This document shows positions 43,228 to 51,807 of a stretch of DNA of 64,000 nt, piece after piece. Position 1 is the stretch's first letter. Every line of letters starts with the position of its first letter. Where the stretch lies: contig JBGCGD010000057.1 in NCBI GenBank assembly GCA_045110515.1, positions 22,407 to 86,406 on the forward strand, in the 5' to 3' direction. The position numbers and the translations under genes are program-made. The notes beneath the pieces were generated by a model. The model had not been told where the DNA came from and did not search any database. It saw only the letters and a program-made list of their open reading frames with translations. This DNA is from Granulosicoccus sp045110515. GTDB taxonomy: Bacteria; Pseudomonadota; Gammaproteobacteria; Granulosicoccales; Granulosicoccaceae.

Positions 43228-44592
43228 GTGTTTCTTTTGAGTAAACGGGTTAAATCCCAGCATGTTGGCTTTTGCTTTAGTCGATCTTCAATATTACAGG
43301 TCTTAGCACTCATTATTTTTCCTTTTTCGCTCGCGATAGCTCAGAGCGATACGCAGCGTGATGTAGTAGAGCCTGAGGTAAGCATCCAGAATTTGGACAC
43401 CGATGCTTTTCTGCAACTCATCGAATCAGAGCCCAATCTAGTTGTGATGGATGTTCGGCTACCAGAAGAGCTTGCAACGTTAGGCGGAAGTATCGATTCC
43501 GGTCGTCGCGATGTCGTTTTGAGCCGAGGATGGCTCGAGTTTCGAGCATCAGAGGTTTTGCACGATCTCAACACACCCGTTGTTGTGTACTGTGGCATTA
43601 ATCTGCGCAGTCCACTCGCTGCAGAGACGCTCATCGAGTTGGGTTACACAAACGTGTCGAACTATGCCGATGGATTCTTTAAATGGCGTGATGTCGGGTT
43701 GCCGGTAAGGCTGACTGATGAATCAGTTGGCTCGATGCTGTATCGCAAGCCCATCGAAATTATGCCAGGCGTGTTTTCCGCCATTGGCGCTACCGCGCCA
43801 CCAACCTATGAAAACTCAGGTCATAACAATAATTTGTCTTTTATCGTGACAGGTGAGGGTGTTGTCGTGGTGAATGCATCAGACAACGCCTTGCTAGCTC
43901 AAGCTCTGCACCGTGAGATACAACAAGTGACCGACGAGCCCGTTCGTTATGTCATTTTAGAAAACGGTCAAGGCCACGCAATGTTAGGAACCGATTATTG
44001 GCAACAGCAAGGCGCTATTGTCATTGCGCACGAAGACGCTGCAGACGAGATTGAAGAGCGGGGTGAGGGAATTTTAGAAAGAATGCAGCGTAGGAATCGT
44101 GATAAAGCCATGGGGACAGTTTTGTCCTCACCCGACGAGACATTTAGCGATGAACGCATCATTGAGCTAGGAGGTTGGCGTATAGAGCTGTTGTATCTGG
44201 GGCCAGCTCATAGTCCGGGTGATATCGTTGTTTGGATTCCTGAAAAGTCGCTCGTCATTTCCGGCGATATGGCCTTTCATGAACGTCTACTGCCAGTATT
44301 TGAGGATACGGATACGGCAGGGTGGGTTGAGACGTGGCCAGAATTTGAAGCTTTGGGTGCAAATACAGTGGTGCCCGGGCATGGAGGGCCTACCGTCATA
44401 TCCGAAGTTAGACGCTGGACGCTAGATTATCTGATCTACATGCGGAAACAAATCGGCAGCATTCTAGATGATGGAGGCTCTCTGATAGATGCCTACAATA
44501 TCGATCAAAATGCGTATCGGCACCTGGATACTTTCGATGAATTAGCTGGTCTGAACGCGGATCGTATATTTAGAGCCATGGAATTCGAGTGA
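43228..44592 (+). CDS. Exported rhodanese-metallo-beta-lactamase fusion (SoxH-like) with degenerate metal motif
   Basis: 454-residue protein with an N-terminal signal or anchor (about 20-38, ending AIAQ). A rhodanese domain (about 50-165) has the persulfide Cys122 in YCGINLRS. An MBL domain (about 175-440) follows. The usual HxHxDH reads N246-G-Q-G-H250, so two of the metal-binding His and the Asp are missing, while His328 (GPAHSPGD), Asp347 (SGDMAF) and His385 (PGHGG) remain. It heads the sox island, so it may act on periplasmic sulfane sulfur. The start is uncertain (GTG 43228, GTG 43213 or TTG 43207). Confidence 0.8.
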   Translation: MFLLSKRVKSQHVGFCFSRSSILQVLALIIFPFSLAIAQSDTQRDVVEPEVSIQNLDTDAFLQLIESEPNLVVMDVRLPEELATLGGSIDSGRRDVVLSRGWLEFRASEVLHDLNTPVVVYCGINLRSPLAAETLIELGYTNVSNYADGFFKWRDVGLPVRLTDESVGSMLYRKPIEIMPGVFSAIGATAPPTYENSGHNNNLSFIVTGEGVVVVNASDNALLAQALHREIQQVTDEPVRYVILENGQGHAMLGTDYWQQQGAIVIAHEDAADEIEERGEGILERMQRRNRDKAMGTVLSSPDETFSDERIIELGGWRIELLYLGPAHSPGDIVVWIPEKSLVISGDMAFHERLLPVFEDTDTAGWVETWPEFEALGANTVVPGHGGPTVISEVRRWTLDYLIYMRKQIGSILDDGGSLIDAYNIDQNAYRHLDTFDELAGLNADRIFRAMEFE

Positions 44593-44659
44593 AGTGTGTT
44601 TAGTCGTTATACTCTCGCCTCTTCAGTTTACATATTCAAAAAACTAGATAAATCTATTG

Positions 44660-44674
44660 ATTCCTAAGCGGAAT
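44660..44674. promoter_or_regulatory. ATTCC-N5-GGAAT dyad upstream of soxX
   Basis: ATTCC-TAAGC-GGAAT lies 75 bp before the soxX start. It equals ATTC-N7-GAAT, one base shorter than the two ATTC-N8-GAAT sites at 48832 and 55617. A related operator is possible but the spacing differs. Confidence 0.3.
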
Positions 44675-44749
44675 AGGGCTAATGTTCGGATTCGGCGGGT
44701 CAGCTATGCTGGTCTTGAGTACTCAGCAAACCTTGTTGGAGAAATAGTA

Positions 44750-45211
44750 GTGAAAATTAGAAGCGTTCTACTTGCAGGATGTTTTGGCTCAATGCTGATT
44801 GCCTCAACACTCATTGCCGGCACCATAGCGCCGGGCGATGTCAAAATCGAAAATATTGCGGTTAGCGAATCCCTTACCGGAATACCTGGCAATGCGTCAG
44901 AGGGGCGGAAAACCTTTGCGAACAGAAAACTAGGCAACTGCTTGGCTTGCCATGCAAATGCAGACCTTTCAGAACAACTTTTTCACGGTGAAGTCGGACC
45001 TAGCCTAGATGGAGCTGGCTCTCGATGGTCAGAGCAGCAACTTCGCGCAATTATGGTTAACGCAAAGGCGATTTTCTCCGACAGAACGATCATGCCGGCT
45101 TTTTATTCTCTCGAAGTAGGTGAGAACGTACGCAAAGATCTCATCGGAAAAACCATTCTTACCGCAGAACAGATAGAGGATCTCGTTGCCTATCTGCTTA
45201 CGCTTAAATAA
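44750..45211 (+). CDS. soxX: SoxX, monohaem c-type cytochrome of the SoxXA complex
   Basis: 153-residue periplasmic cytochrome. A Sec signal peptide (about 1-25) precedes the haem-binding NCLACH and the Met-ligand region TIMPAFY. SoxXA links thiosulfate oxidatively to the SoxY cysteine and passes electrons to the respiratory chain. GTG 44750 with GGAG eight bases upstream begins directly at the signal peptide; the longer frame from 44657 is not convincing. First structural gene of soxXYZAB. Confidence 0.92.
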   Translation: MKIRSVLLAGCFGSMLIASTLIAGTIAPGDVKIENIAVSESLTGIPGNASEGRKTFANRKLGNCLACHANADLSEQLFHGEVGPSLDGAGSRWSEQQLRAIMVNAKAIFSDRTIMPAFYSLEVGENVRKDLIGKTILTAEQIEDLVAYLLTLK

Positions 45212-45245
45212 ATTATATATACCAATTTAACGGGAGTTACCCTCG

Positions 45246-45701
45246 ATGAATATCAGTAGAAGAGCCTGGTTAAGCACTAGTGCAGCGGCCGCAGCAGCTG
45301 CGTTTTTTGGAGTTTCTGGTCAAGCTATCGCAACAGTTGAAGATGTAGAAAAGCTAATCGCCGAATTCGGTGGTGGAGCCGCTGCAAGCGATGCTGGTCC
45401 TCTACAACTCACCACGCCAGAAATTGCTGAAAACGGAAACAGCGTACCTGTCTCGGTTAACGTTGATAGCCCAATGACAGACGACGATTACATTGAGTCA
45501 GTCATGATCATGGCCAGTGAAAACCCCAGGCCTGAAGTGGCAACATTTCACTTTACGCCGGCGAGTGGAATCGCTAAAGCATCTACCCGAATGAGACTTG
45601 CCAAAACTCAAGACGTGCTGGCGGTTGCGAAAACAAATTCTGGGCAGTTGTTCAAGATTAGTAACAATGTCAAGGTCACCATTGGTGGCTGTGGCGGGTA
45701 A
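45246..45701 (+). CDS. soxY: SoxY, sulfur-carrier subunit
   Basis: 151-residue periplasmic protein. The signal has a twin-arginine motif (ISRRAWLST, residues 3-11). The protein ends in TIGGCGG, the swinging C-terminal GGCGG arm whose Cys carries thiosulfate and sulfane sulfur. It partners SoxZ, encoded 48 bp downstream. An ACGGGAG precedes the ATG. Classic SoxY, no anomalies seen. Confidence 0.96.
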   Translation: MNISRRAWLSTSAAAAAAAFFGVSGQAIATVEDVEKLIAEFGGGAAASDAGPLQLTTPEIAENGNSVPVSVNVDSPMTDDDYIESVMIMASENPRPEVATFHFTPASGIAKASTRMRLAKTQDVLAVAKTNSGQLFKISNNVKVTIGGCGG

Positions 45702-45749
45702 TGCACCTCACACACTCTTATACAATTATCAAAACTACGGAGAGCGCAC

Positions 45750-46076
45750 ATGGCCAGTAAACCGCGTGTAAAAATACCCAAGAGCGTGTCGGCAGGTGAT
45801 GTCATCACGATCAAAACCCTGATTAAACACAAGATGGAATCAGGCCAACGAAAAGATAAAGAAGGTAATGTTATTCCCAGAGACATTATCAATCGGTTTG
45901 AGGCAGCCTTTAACGGCAACGTCGTATTCTCAGTTGATATTGACCCTGCGGTCTCTGCAAACCCGTACATTGAGTTTTCATCACGAGTAAGCGAGGCAGG
46001 CACCTTTGTCATGAAGTGGACTGATGACGCCGGTACGGTTATCGAGACCAGTAAAGACATCGCCTTAAAAGGGTAA
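45750..46076 (+). CDS. soxZ: SoxZ, SoxY partner
   Basis: 108-residue Ig-like-fold protein without its own signal peptide, so it is exported bound to SoxY by the Tat route. KPRVKIPKSVSAGDVITIKTLIKHKMESGQ and a C-terminal TDDAGTV are typical. GGAGAG lies shortly before the ATG. Confidence 0.95.
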   Translation: MASKPRVKIPKSVSAGDVITIKTLIKHKMESGQRKDKEGNVIPRDIINRFEAAFNGNVVFSVDIDPAVSANPYIEFSSRVSEAGTFVMKWTDDAGTVIETSKDIALKG

Positions 46077-46169
46077 GTCTCTAAAAGCGTAAGATCGCTG
46101 CGAGCTGGCTTGAGAGCCGCAGCGATTCATCCTAATAAAGTTTACCGAATCACCACACGGAGAAGCCCC

Positions 46170-47039
46170 TTGAATAGATTCCTCGCTCCAGTCGCCGTAG
46201 CAGCCGCAAGTGTATTGGCTGTTGCAGCAGTAACCTCAATGGCTGTTTTAGCAGCACCTGCCGACGATTCTTTGGTGATTGACGGTGAATTAGAAATGTC
46301 TACGCAAGTTGCACCCGTCGAAGGGCATCCGTTGCCTGAAGTCATTTCAGGGTGGCATTACCGGACGGAAGACACTCGTGCATTGCAGCAGGACTCCTTT
46401 GATAATCCGGGAATGCTAGGTGTTGAGGAGGGTGAAGTGTATTGGAACAAGGTAGAGGGCACGATGGGTAAATCGTGCGCCAGCTGTCACGGTGATGCTT
46501 CTGAGTCGATGGCTGGTGTTGGAGCCAGCTACCCTAAGTGGAGTGAAAAGCTGGGTAAACCTATTAACGTGGAGTTGCAGATTAACCATTGCCGCGTTGA
46601 GAATATGGGGGCAGAACCGTACAAGTTCGATAAAGGTGGTCAGAAGCCATTAACTGCATTCATTAAACATCAATCGCAAGGCATGCCAGTCGCACTCAAT
46701 CTCGAAGAGGGGGAAATGCAACAATGGTGGGAACGAGGTAAAGAGACGTATTACCGTCGCACCGGTCAGTTGAATTTGTCGTGTGCTACCTGTCACGAAG
46801 ATAACAACGGTAAGTATATAAGAGCGGACCATTTGAGCCAGGGTAACGTCAATGGCTTTCCCACCTACAGGCTCAAGCAAAGCAATTTGATTTCTCTTCA
46901 CAACCGTTTCCGTGGTTGCATACGAGATACTAGAGCAGAATACCCAGCGGCTTTTTCCGATGAGTTAATGGGCCTGGAGGTGTATACGACATGGCGCGGC
47001 ACCGGATTATCAGTTGAGACTCCAGCTGTTCGCCAATAA
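46170..47039 (+). CDS. soxA: SoxA, dihaem c-type cytochrome of the SoxXA complex
   Basis: 289-residue periplasmic cytochrome with two CxxCH sites (KSCASCHGD and LSCATCHED). A cysteine in FRGCIRDTRAEYP (near the C terminus) should be the persulfidated axial ligand where thiosulfate is joined to SoxY. The start is unusual: TTG 46170 with GGAGA seven bases upstream, giving LNRFLAPVAVAAASV as the Sec signal. A farther TTG at 46110 lacks such a site. Not to be confused with sarcosine oxidase alpha at 21413. Confidence 0.93.
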   Translation: MNRFLAPVAVAAASVLAVAAVTSMAVLAAPADDSLVIDGELEMSTQVAPVEGHPLPEVISGWHYRTEDTRALQQDSFDNPGMLGVEEGEVYWNKVEGTMGKSCASCHGDASESMAGVGASYPKWSEKLGKPINVELQINHCRVENMGAEPYKFDKGGQKPLTAFIKHQSQGMPVALNLEEGEMQQWWERGKETYYRRTGQLNLSCATCHEDNNGKYIRADHLSQGNVNGFPTYRLKQSNLISLHNRFRGCIRDTRAEYPAAFSDELMGLEVYTTWRGTGLSVETPAVRQ

Positions 47040-47083
47040 TCGATTTACGCTTAAAAGGCATCATAGAAGAGGCTATTCACATC

Positions 47084-48769
47084 ATGTTTTCCCGTCGGGA
47101 ATTTTTACAAACTGCCATCGCAAGTACAGCAATAGCTGGCTTGGGTGGTAGTTTGCCGCGGGCCGTTGCGCAGCAAAGGTTAACGCAAGACGATCTACTT
47201 TCTTTTGATGCGAAAGGAAAGATCACGCTACTGCACTTAACCGATATACACGCTCAGCTAAAACCTGTGTATTTTCGACCGCCGGACACCAACATTGGTA
47301 TAGGTGATTACGCAGGTATTCCTCCTCACCTGGTAGGTGAGGAGTTTATCAATCACTTCGGTTTGCAGAAAAAAAGTGCCTTAGCGTATGCCCATACCAT
47401 GCTCGACTACGTGGAAATGGCTCGTACCTACGGCAGGCTTGGAGGGCTTGATCGTACTGCAACTCTCATCAAAGCCATCAGAGCAGAGCGCGGTGACAGT
47501 AACGTCCTATTGCTTGATGGTGGAGATACCTGGCAGGGTTCATATACAGCGCTGAAAACAAACGGGCAGGATATGGTCGATTGTCTGAAGCTACTGAAGC
47601 CGGATGCCATGGTAGGCCATTGGGAATTTACACTTGGTGCCGATAGAGTCCTGGAAATTATCGACGAACTAGGTTATCCATTTTTAGCGAGCAATATTGT
47701 TGACGTTGATTGGGAAGAGCCTGTTTTTGAAAGCACTGCCACGTATACAGTCGGTGGCTCTCAGGTAGCTGTTATCGGTCAAGCTATGCCGTACACGCCC
47801 ATAGCTAATCCGCGTTGGATGTTTCCGGAATGGTCGTTCGGACTGCGCATAGAAGCCTTGAAACAAAATGTTGATGCGGCGCGTGCAAACGGCGCTGATG
47901 TCGTCGTGCTGCTGTCGCACAATGGTTTTGACGTCGACAGAAAATTAGCTGCGGTCGTACCGGGCATTGATGTCATATTGACAGGACATACTCACGATGC
48001 CATTCCCGAAGCCGTCACGGTTGGTAAAACACTCCTCCTTGCCAGTGGATCCCACGGGAAATTTCTAGGCAGAGTAGATTTGGAAGTCTCAAATGGAAAA
48101 GTCACCGATTACAACTCAACGTTAATCCCCGTTTTCTCTGATGCTATTGAATCAGACACAGAAATGCGGGAGAAAATAGATGAGATAAGGGCACCTCATC
48201 AAGATGAGTTAGGTCGGGTGCTCGCAAAGACAGACGGTTTGCTTTACAGACGAGGCAACTTCAATGGCAGTTGGGACGATTTAATCTGTGAAGGTTTAAT
48301 AGCCGAACGTGATTCACAATTTTCGCTTAGCCCGGGTTTCCGCTGGGGGACAACACTTCTGCCAGATTCTGACATTACAATTGAAGATCTATATACGCAA
48401 ACGTCAATGAGTTACCCATCAGTGTATCGATTAGAATTCACAGGGCAGCAGATTCATGAAATATTAGAAGATGTTTGCGACAACTTGTTCAACCCCGATC
48501 CGTTCTTTCAGCAAGGTGGAGATATGGTGAGAGTGGGTGGAATGGGTTATACCTGCAATCCGTCTGCAACCATGGGGTCCCGGATAACAGAAATGACGGA
48601 CTTAGCAACCGGTAAAGCCGTTGAGCCCGGGAAGAGCTATGTGGTTGCTGGTTGGGCCTCGGTGAACGAAGACGTAGAAGGTCCTGCCGTATACGACGTT
48701 ATGGAAAACTATCTAACGTCTCTAGGGACTGTGGTGCCGACAGTGAACGACGCTGTTAAAATTATTTAG
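47084..48769 (+). CDS. soxB: SoxB, periplasmic S-sulfothiohydrolase
   Basis: 561-residue dimanganese hydrolase related to 5'-nucleotidases. It hydrolyses the terminal sulfonate from SoxY-bound intermediates, releasing sulfate. A twin-arginine signal (SRREFLQTAIA) leads to the metal motifs LHLTDIHAQ, DGGDTWQGS, GHWEF, SHNGFDVD and GHTHDAIP. The length and the RPPDTNIG segment are typical of SoxB. It is the last gene of the XYZAB block, followed by a 116-bp gap that contains a putative regulator box before soxC. Confidence 0.96.
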   Translation: MFSRREFLQTAIASTAIAGLGGSLPRAVAQQRLTQDDLLSFDAKGKITLLHLTDIHAQLKPVYFRPPDTNIGIGDYAGIPPHLVGEEFINHFGLQKKSALAYAHTMLDYVEMARTYGRLGGLDRTATLIKAIRAERGDSNVLLLDGGDTWQGSYTALKTNGQDMVDCLKLLKPDAMVGHWEFTLGADRVLEIIDELGYPFLASNIVDVDWEEPVFESTATYTVGGSQVAVIGQAMPYTPIANPRWMFPEWSFGLRIEALKQNVDAARANGADVVVLLSHNGFDVDRKLAAVVPGIDVILTGHTHDAIPEAVTVGKTLLLASGSHGKFLGRVDLEVSNGKVTDYNSTLIPVFSDAIESDTEMREKIDEIRAPHQDELGRVLAKTDGLLYRRGNFNGSWDDLICEGLIAERDSQFSLSPGFRWGTTLLPDSDITIEDLYTQTSMSYPSVYRLEFTGQQIHEILEDVCDNLFNPDPFFQQGGDMVRVGGMGYTCNPSATMGSRITEMTDLATGKAVEPGKSYVVAGWASVNEDVEGPAVYDVMENYLTSLGTVVPTVNDAVKII

Positions 48770-48831
48770 TTTTAGAAACAGGCATTCAAGCAAGGTCAGT
48801 CTCGGATTCCAGTTGCTTTTCGCTCAAACAC

Positions 48832-48847
48832 ATTCAATAATATGAAT
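48832..48847. promoter_or_regulatory. Putative SqrR/BigR-type operator upstream of soxC
   Basis: ATTCAATAATATGAAT is an ATTC-N8-GAAT palindrome followed by GTAT, 38 bp before the soxC ATG. The same core and following GTAT occur at the sqrR-like promoter (55617-55632). ATTC-N8-GAAT is the motif I recall for the SqrR/BigR persulfide-responsive repressors. Confidence 0.65.
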
Positions 48848-48885
48848 GTATGTATTTAATGATTTTTTAAGAGGTAGCTTTGGTT

Positions 48886-50199
48886 ATGAGTGATGGTAAG
48901 AACATCGGCAGACCTCAAGTATCTGCCAGGCGCAGTGCACTTAAGGCAGGCTTAAAACTCGGGGGCCTTGCTGCTGCCGGGACCGCAGGTTCCAGTGCGA
49001 TAATTAATAGAGCGGTTGCAGCTGAACAAAGTAAACCTGATCCTTTAATCACTGAGATTCAGGATTGGAACCGATACATGGGAGATGGTGTAGATTCCAA
49101 TCCTTATGGCTCACCCTCAAAGTTTGAATCAGAAGTTGTACGCCGTGATGTTGCGTGGTTAACCGCAGACGCTAAATCATCGGTTAACTTCACACCCTTG
49201 CATGCCTTAGATGGAATTATTACTCCTAACGGATTGTGCTTCGAGAGACATCATGGAGGAGTCGCTCAAATCGCACCTAGCGATCATCGTTTGATGATCA
49301 ACGGATTGGTTGATAATCCATTGGTTTTTACCATGGAAGATATCGCTAGATTCCCAAGGGAGAATCACACCTACTTCCTAGAATGTGCAGCGAACTCTGG
49401 TATGGAGTGGCGAGGGGCACAACTAAACGGTTGTCAGTTTACGCATGGCATGGTTCATAACGTTGTCTACACCGGTGTGAAATTGAAACACTTGTTGGAT
49501 GAGGCAGGCGTAAAGGCACGTGGTAAATGGTTATTACCCGAAGGTGCTGACCCTGCTCATATGACTCGCTCTATCCCCATAGAAAAAGCCTTAGACGATT
49601 GTCTTGTCGCTTTCAAAATGAACGGTGAGGCATTAAGACCCGAGCAAGGGTATCCGCTTCGTTTAGTGGTTCCTGGTTGGGAGGGAAATATGTGGGTGAA
49701 ATGGTTACGACGTTTTGAAGTCGGAGACCAGCCTTGGCATCATAGAGAGGAGACGTCAAAGTACACTGATTTACTTGCTGATGGCCGCGCACGTCGTTTT
49801 ACCTGGGAGATGGATGTTAAGTCTGTCATTACGAATCCAAGTCCACAGGCGCCGATAATGCACGGTAAGGGTCGTACAGTAATAACAGGCTTGGCTTGGT
49901 CTGGGCACGGCACGATCAAACGGGTTGATGTGTCGACAGATGGTGGACGAAACTGGGTAACCGCACGTTTGGATGGTCCCAGCTTCTCAAAATCAGTGCA
50001 TCGATTTTATTATGATTTCGATTGGGATGGACGCGATATGTATCTGCAAAGCCGTGCTATTGATAATCATGGGAACATTCAGCCGACAAAAAATGCATTG
50101 CGTCTAGCGCGCGGCGAAAATTCCATTTATCACAACAATGGCATCCAAACATGGCATGTGCGGGGCGACGGCTCTGCTGAAAATGTGGAGATCTCATGA
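48886..50199 (+). CDS. soxC: SoxC, molybdenum sulfane dehydrogenase subunit
   Basis: 437-residue molybdenum-pterin enzyme of the sulfite oxidase family. A twin-arginine type signal (SARRSALKAGLKLGG) is present. The molybdenum ligand is the Cys of YFLECAANSGMEW. The C-terminal dimerisation domain has GLAWSGHGTIKRVDVSTDGG. With SoxD it oxidises SoxY-bound sulfane sulfur to the sulfonate level. Its presence means thiosulfate can go fully to sulfate without sulfur globules. ATG 48886 follows AGAGGTAG; soxD overlaps its stop. Confidence 0.95.
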   Translation: MSDGKNIGRPQVSARRSALKAGLKLGGLAAAGTAGSSAIINRAVAAEQSKPDPLITEIQDWNRYMGDGVDSNPYGSPSKFESEVVRRDVAWLTADAKSSVNFTPLHALDGIITPNGLCFERHHGGVAQIAPSDHRLMINGLVDNPLVFTMEDIARFPRENHTYFLECAANSGMEWRGAQLNGCQFTHGMVHNVVYTGVKLKHLLDEAGVKARGKWLLPEGADPAHMTRSIPIEKALDDCLVAFKMNGEALRPEQGYPLRLVVPGWEGNMWVKWLRRFEVGDQPWHHREETSKYTDLLADGRARRFTWEMDVKSVITNPSPQAPIMHGKGRTVITGLAWSGHGTIKRVDVSTDGGRNWVTARLDGPSFSKSVHRFYYDFDWDGRDMYLQSRAIDNHGNIQPTKNALRLARGENSIYHNNGIQTWHVRGDGSAENVEIS

Positions 50200-51302
50200 T
50201 GAGAGTCTGTACAATGCGTTTTACCCAGCCGATTCTCTTAACACTCGCTCTAATAAGCATGAATAGCCTGTCAGCGATCAGTTCCGCCGCTGATGCCGAG
50301 GCTGGAAAGAGCACGTTTAATCAATGTGCTGGTTGTCATGCTATCGGACCAGATGCGGCACATCGGTTTGGCCCGCAGCTCAATGGTTTAACCACACGGG
50401 GAGCTGGAGCTGCCAGTGGCTATGACTATTCGGATGCATTGCTAAAACAAGTTAGTGAAGGCTTAAGTTGGGATGATGAATCGCTGGATGGCTATCTCGC
50501 GGCTCCGTTAAGCTACATGCCAGGAACAAAAATGGCTTATCCCGGTTTACAGTCAGCGGACGATAGAGCAAACGTCATTGCCTACCTTAAAACTCTAAAT
50601 CCTGACGGAACCATTGTTGGTGAGGTGGTAGAGAAAGTCGAGGTTATTAAAGCTGTTGATTCCAAAGAGAGACTACTGGCTATAGACGTGCCTATCCCTG
50701 AGCACGGAATTCTCCATCTGGGCCGTGTGGCACTGACAGAGGAAATAAGCGCTTGGGATATCGATATCAGACCCGATGGACAAGGTTTGCCCAGCGGTCA
50801 GGGGTCAGTAGTTGATGGCGGTGAGCTTTATGACGCTCAGTGCGCTAGTTGCCATGGTGTGTTTGGCGAAGGCGAGGGGCGCTGGCCGATTTTAGCAGGC
50901 GGACAGGACTCCTTAACCGAGGAGCGCCCTGAAAAAACGGTAGGTTCCTATTGGCCATATTTGTCAACGGTCTACGACTATATTCGGCGTGCTATGCCGT
51001 TTGGCAACACTCGGTCATTATCAGATGACGATGTCTATGCCTTAACTGCGTACCTGTTGTATCTTAATGACATGGTGGACGAATCTTTTGAATTAACCAA
51101 TCAGAATTTTTTAGAAATCCGGCTTCCTAACGAAGAAAATTTTATTGCGGATGGCCGGGCTGAGGAAAGTTGGTTCGAAGCAACAACAGAGCCTTGTATG
51201 AGTGATTGTATTGAGGGTGCAGCTGAAGTTATTCAACGAGCTAGAGTGCTTGATGTGACACCTGATGAAGATGTTGCTGAGCAGACCGGAAGCTTAGACT
51301 GA
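50196..51302 (+). CDS. soxD: SoxD, dihaem cytochrome of the sulfane dehydrogenase
   Basis: 368-residue periplasmic cytochrome with a Sec signal (about 1-31). Two c-haem sites are QCAGCHAIGP and QCASCHGVFGEGEG, each followed by a Met-bearing region (PGTKMAYPG and RRAMPFGN). It accepts the electrons of SoxC. ATG 50196 overlaps the soxC stop (ATGATGA). The stop overlaps the next cytochrome gene by one base, so the three genes form one unit. Confidence 0.94.
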   Translation: MMRVCTMRFTQPILLTLALISMNSLSAISSAADAEAGKSTFNQCAGCHAIGPDAAHRFGPQLNGLTTRGAGAASGYDYSDALLKQVSEGLSWDDESLDGYLAAPLSYMPGTKMAYPGLQSADDRANVIAYLKTLNPDGTIVGEVVEKVEVIKAVDSKERLLAIDVPIPEHGILHLGRVALTEEISAWDIDIRPDGQGLPSGQGSVVDGGELYDAQCASCHGVFGEGEGRWPILAGGQDSLTEERPEKTVGSYWPYLSTVYDYIRRAMPFGNTRSLSDDDVYALTAYLLYLNDMVDESFELTNQNFLEIRLPNEENFIADGRAEESWFEATTEPCMSDCIEGAAEVIQRARVLDVTPDEDVAEQTGSLD

Positions 51303-51670
51303 TGAGGGCTTCAGTTACCACAGCCGCCTTTACGTTAGGCTCAGCAATTGCTGTGGCATCGCTTTTCATTCATGCCGATAGCCATACATCTGTTAGCGAG
51401 CAGGACGTTTCCAACGTCCTAGCAGTTTCGAATGACGTGGCATACGGCGAGTATTTAGCCGGTGAATGTGCTTCTTGTCATGCAACGACTGCCGTCAGCG
51501 GGAGTAACGTTCCGGTAATTCATGGTGCAAGTTCAGAACACATTGCACAGGCCCTCCTTGAATACCGGAACGGTATTCGGGAAAATTCAACGATGAAAAA
51601 TGTGGCAAGTGCGTTGGGTGATGAAGAGATCGCGGCGCTTGCACACTTCTTGGCCCAACAAACAAAATAA
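51302..51670 (+). CDS. soxE: SoxE-like monohaem cytochrome c
   Basis: 122-residue class I cytochrome c with a Sec signal (about 1-25), haem site ECASCHAT and a probable Met ligand in RENSTMKNVA. Its position just before the FccB/SoxF-like flavoprotein marks it as the cytochrome partner of flavocytochrome c sulfide dehydrogenase (SoxE/FccA). It has one haem, unlike the dihaem FccA of some sulfur bacteria. The start overlaps the soxD stop by one base. Confidence 0.82.
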   Translation: MRASVTTAAFTLGSAIAVASLFIHADSHTSVSEQDVSNVLAVSNDVAYGEYLAGECASCHATTAVSGSNVPVIHGASSEHIAQALLEYRNGIRENSTMKNVASALGDEEIAALAHFLAQQTK

Positions 51671-51807
51671 TAACAATACTTATTGAATAGTTAGTCGACG
51701 TTAAGCAGAGGTGAGTTTCTAACATTGATATCGATAAAGTGACTGTCAATTGTGTGATAAGAAATCCTCACCGTAATCTACGTTCAATCCAAAAGAGGAA
51801 GAATACC

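Noticed and set aside
51680..51698. GAAT half-site before soxF as another SqrR box
   Set aside because: The partner arm at the N8 distance reads ACAA, not ATTC.
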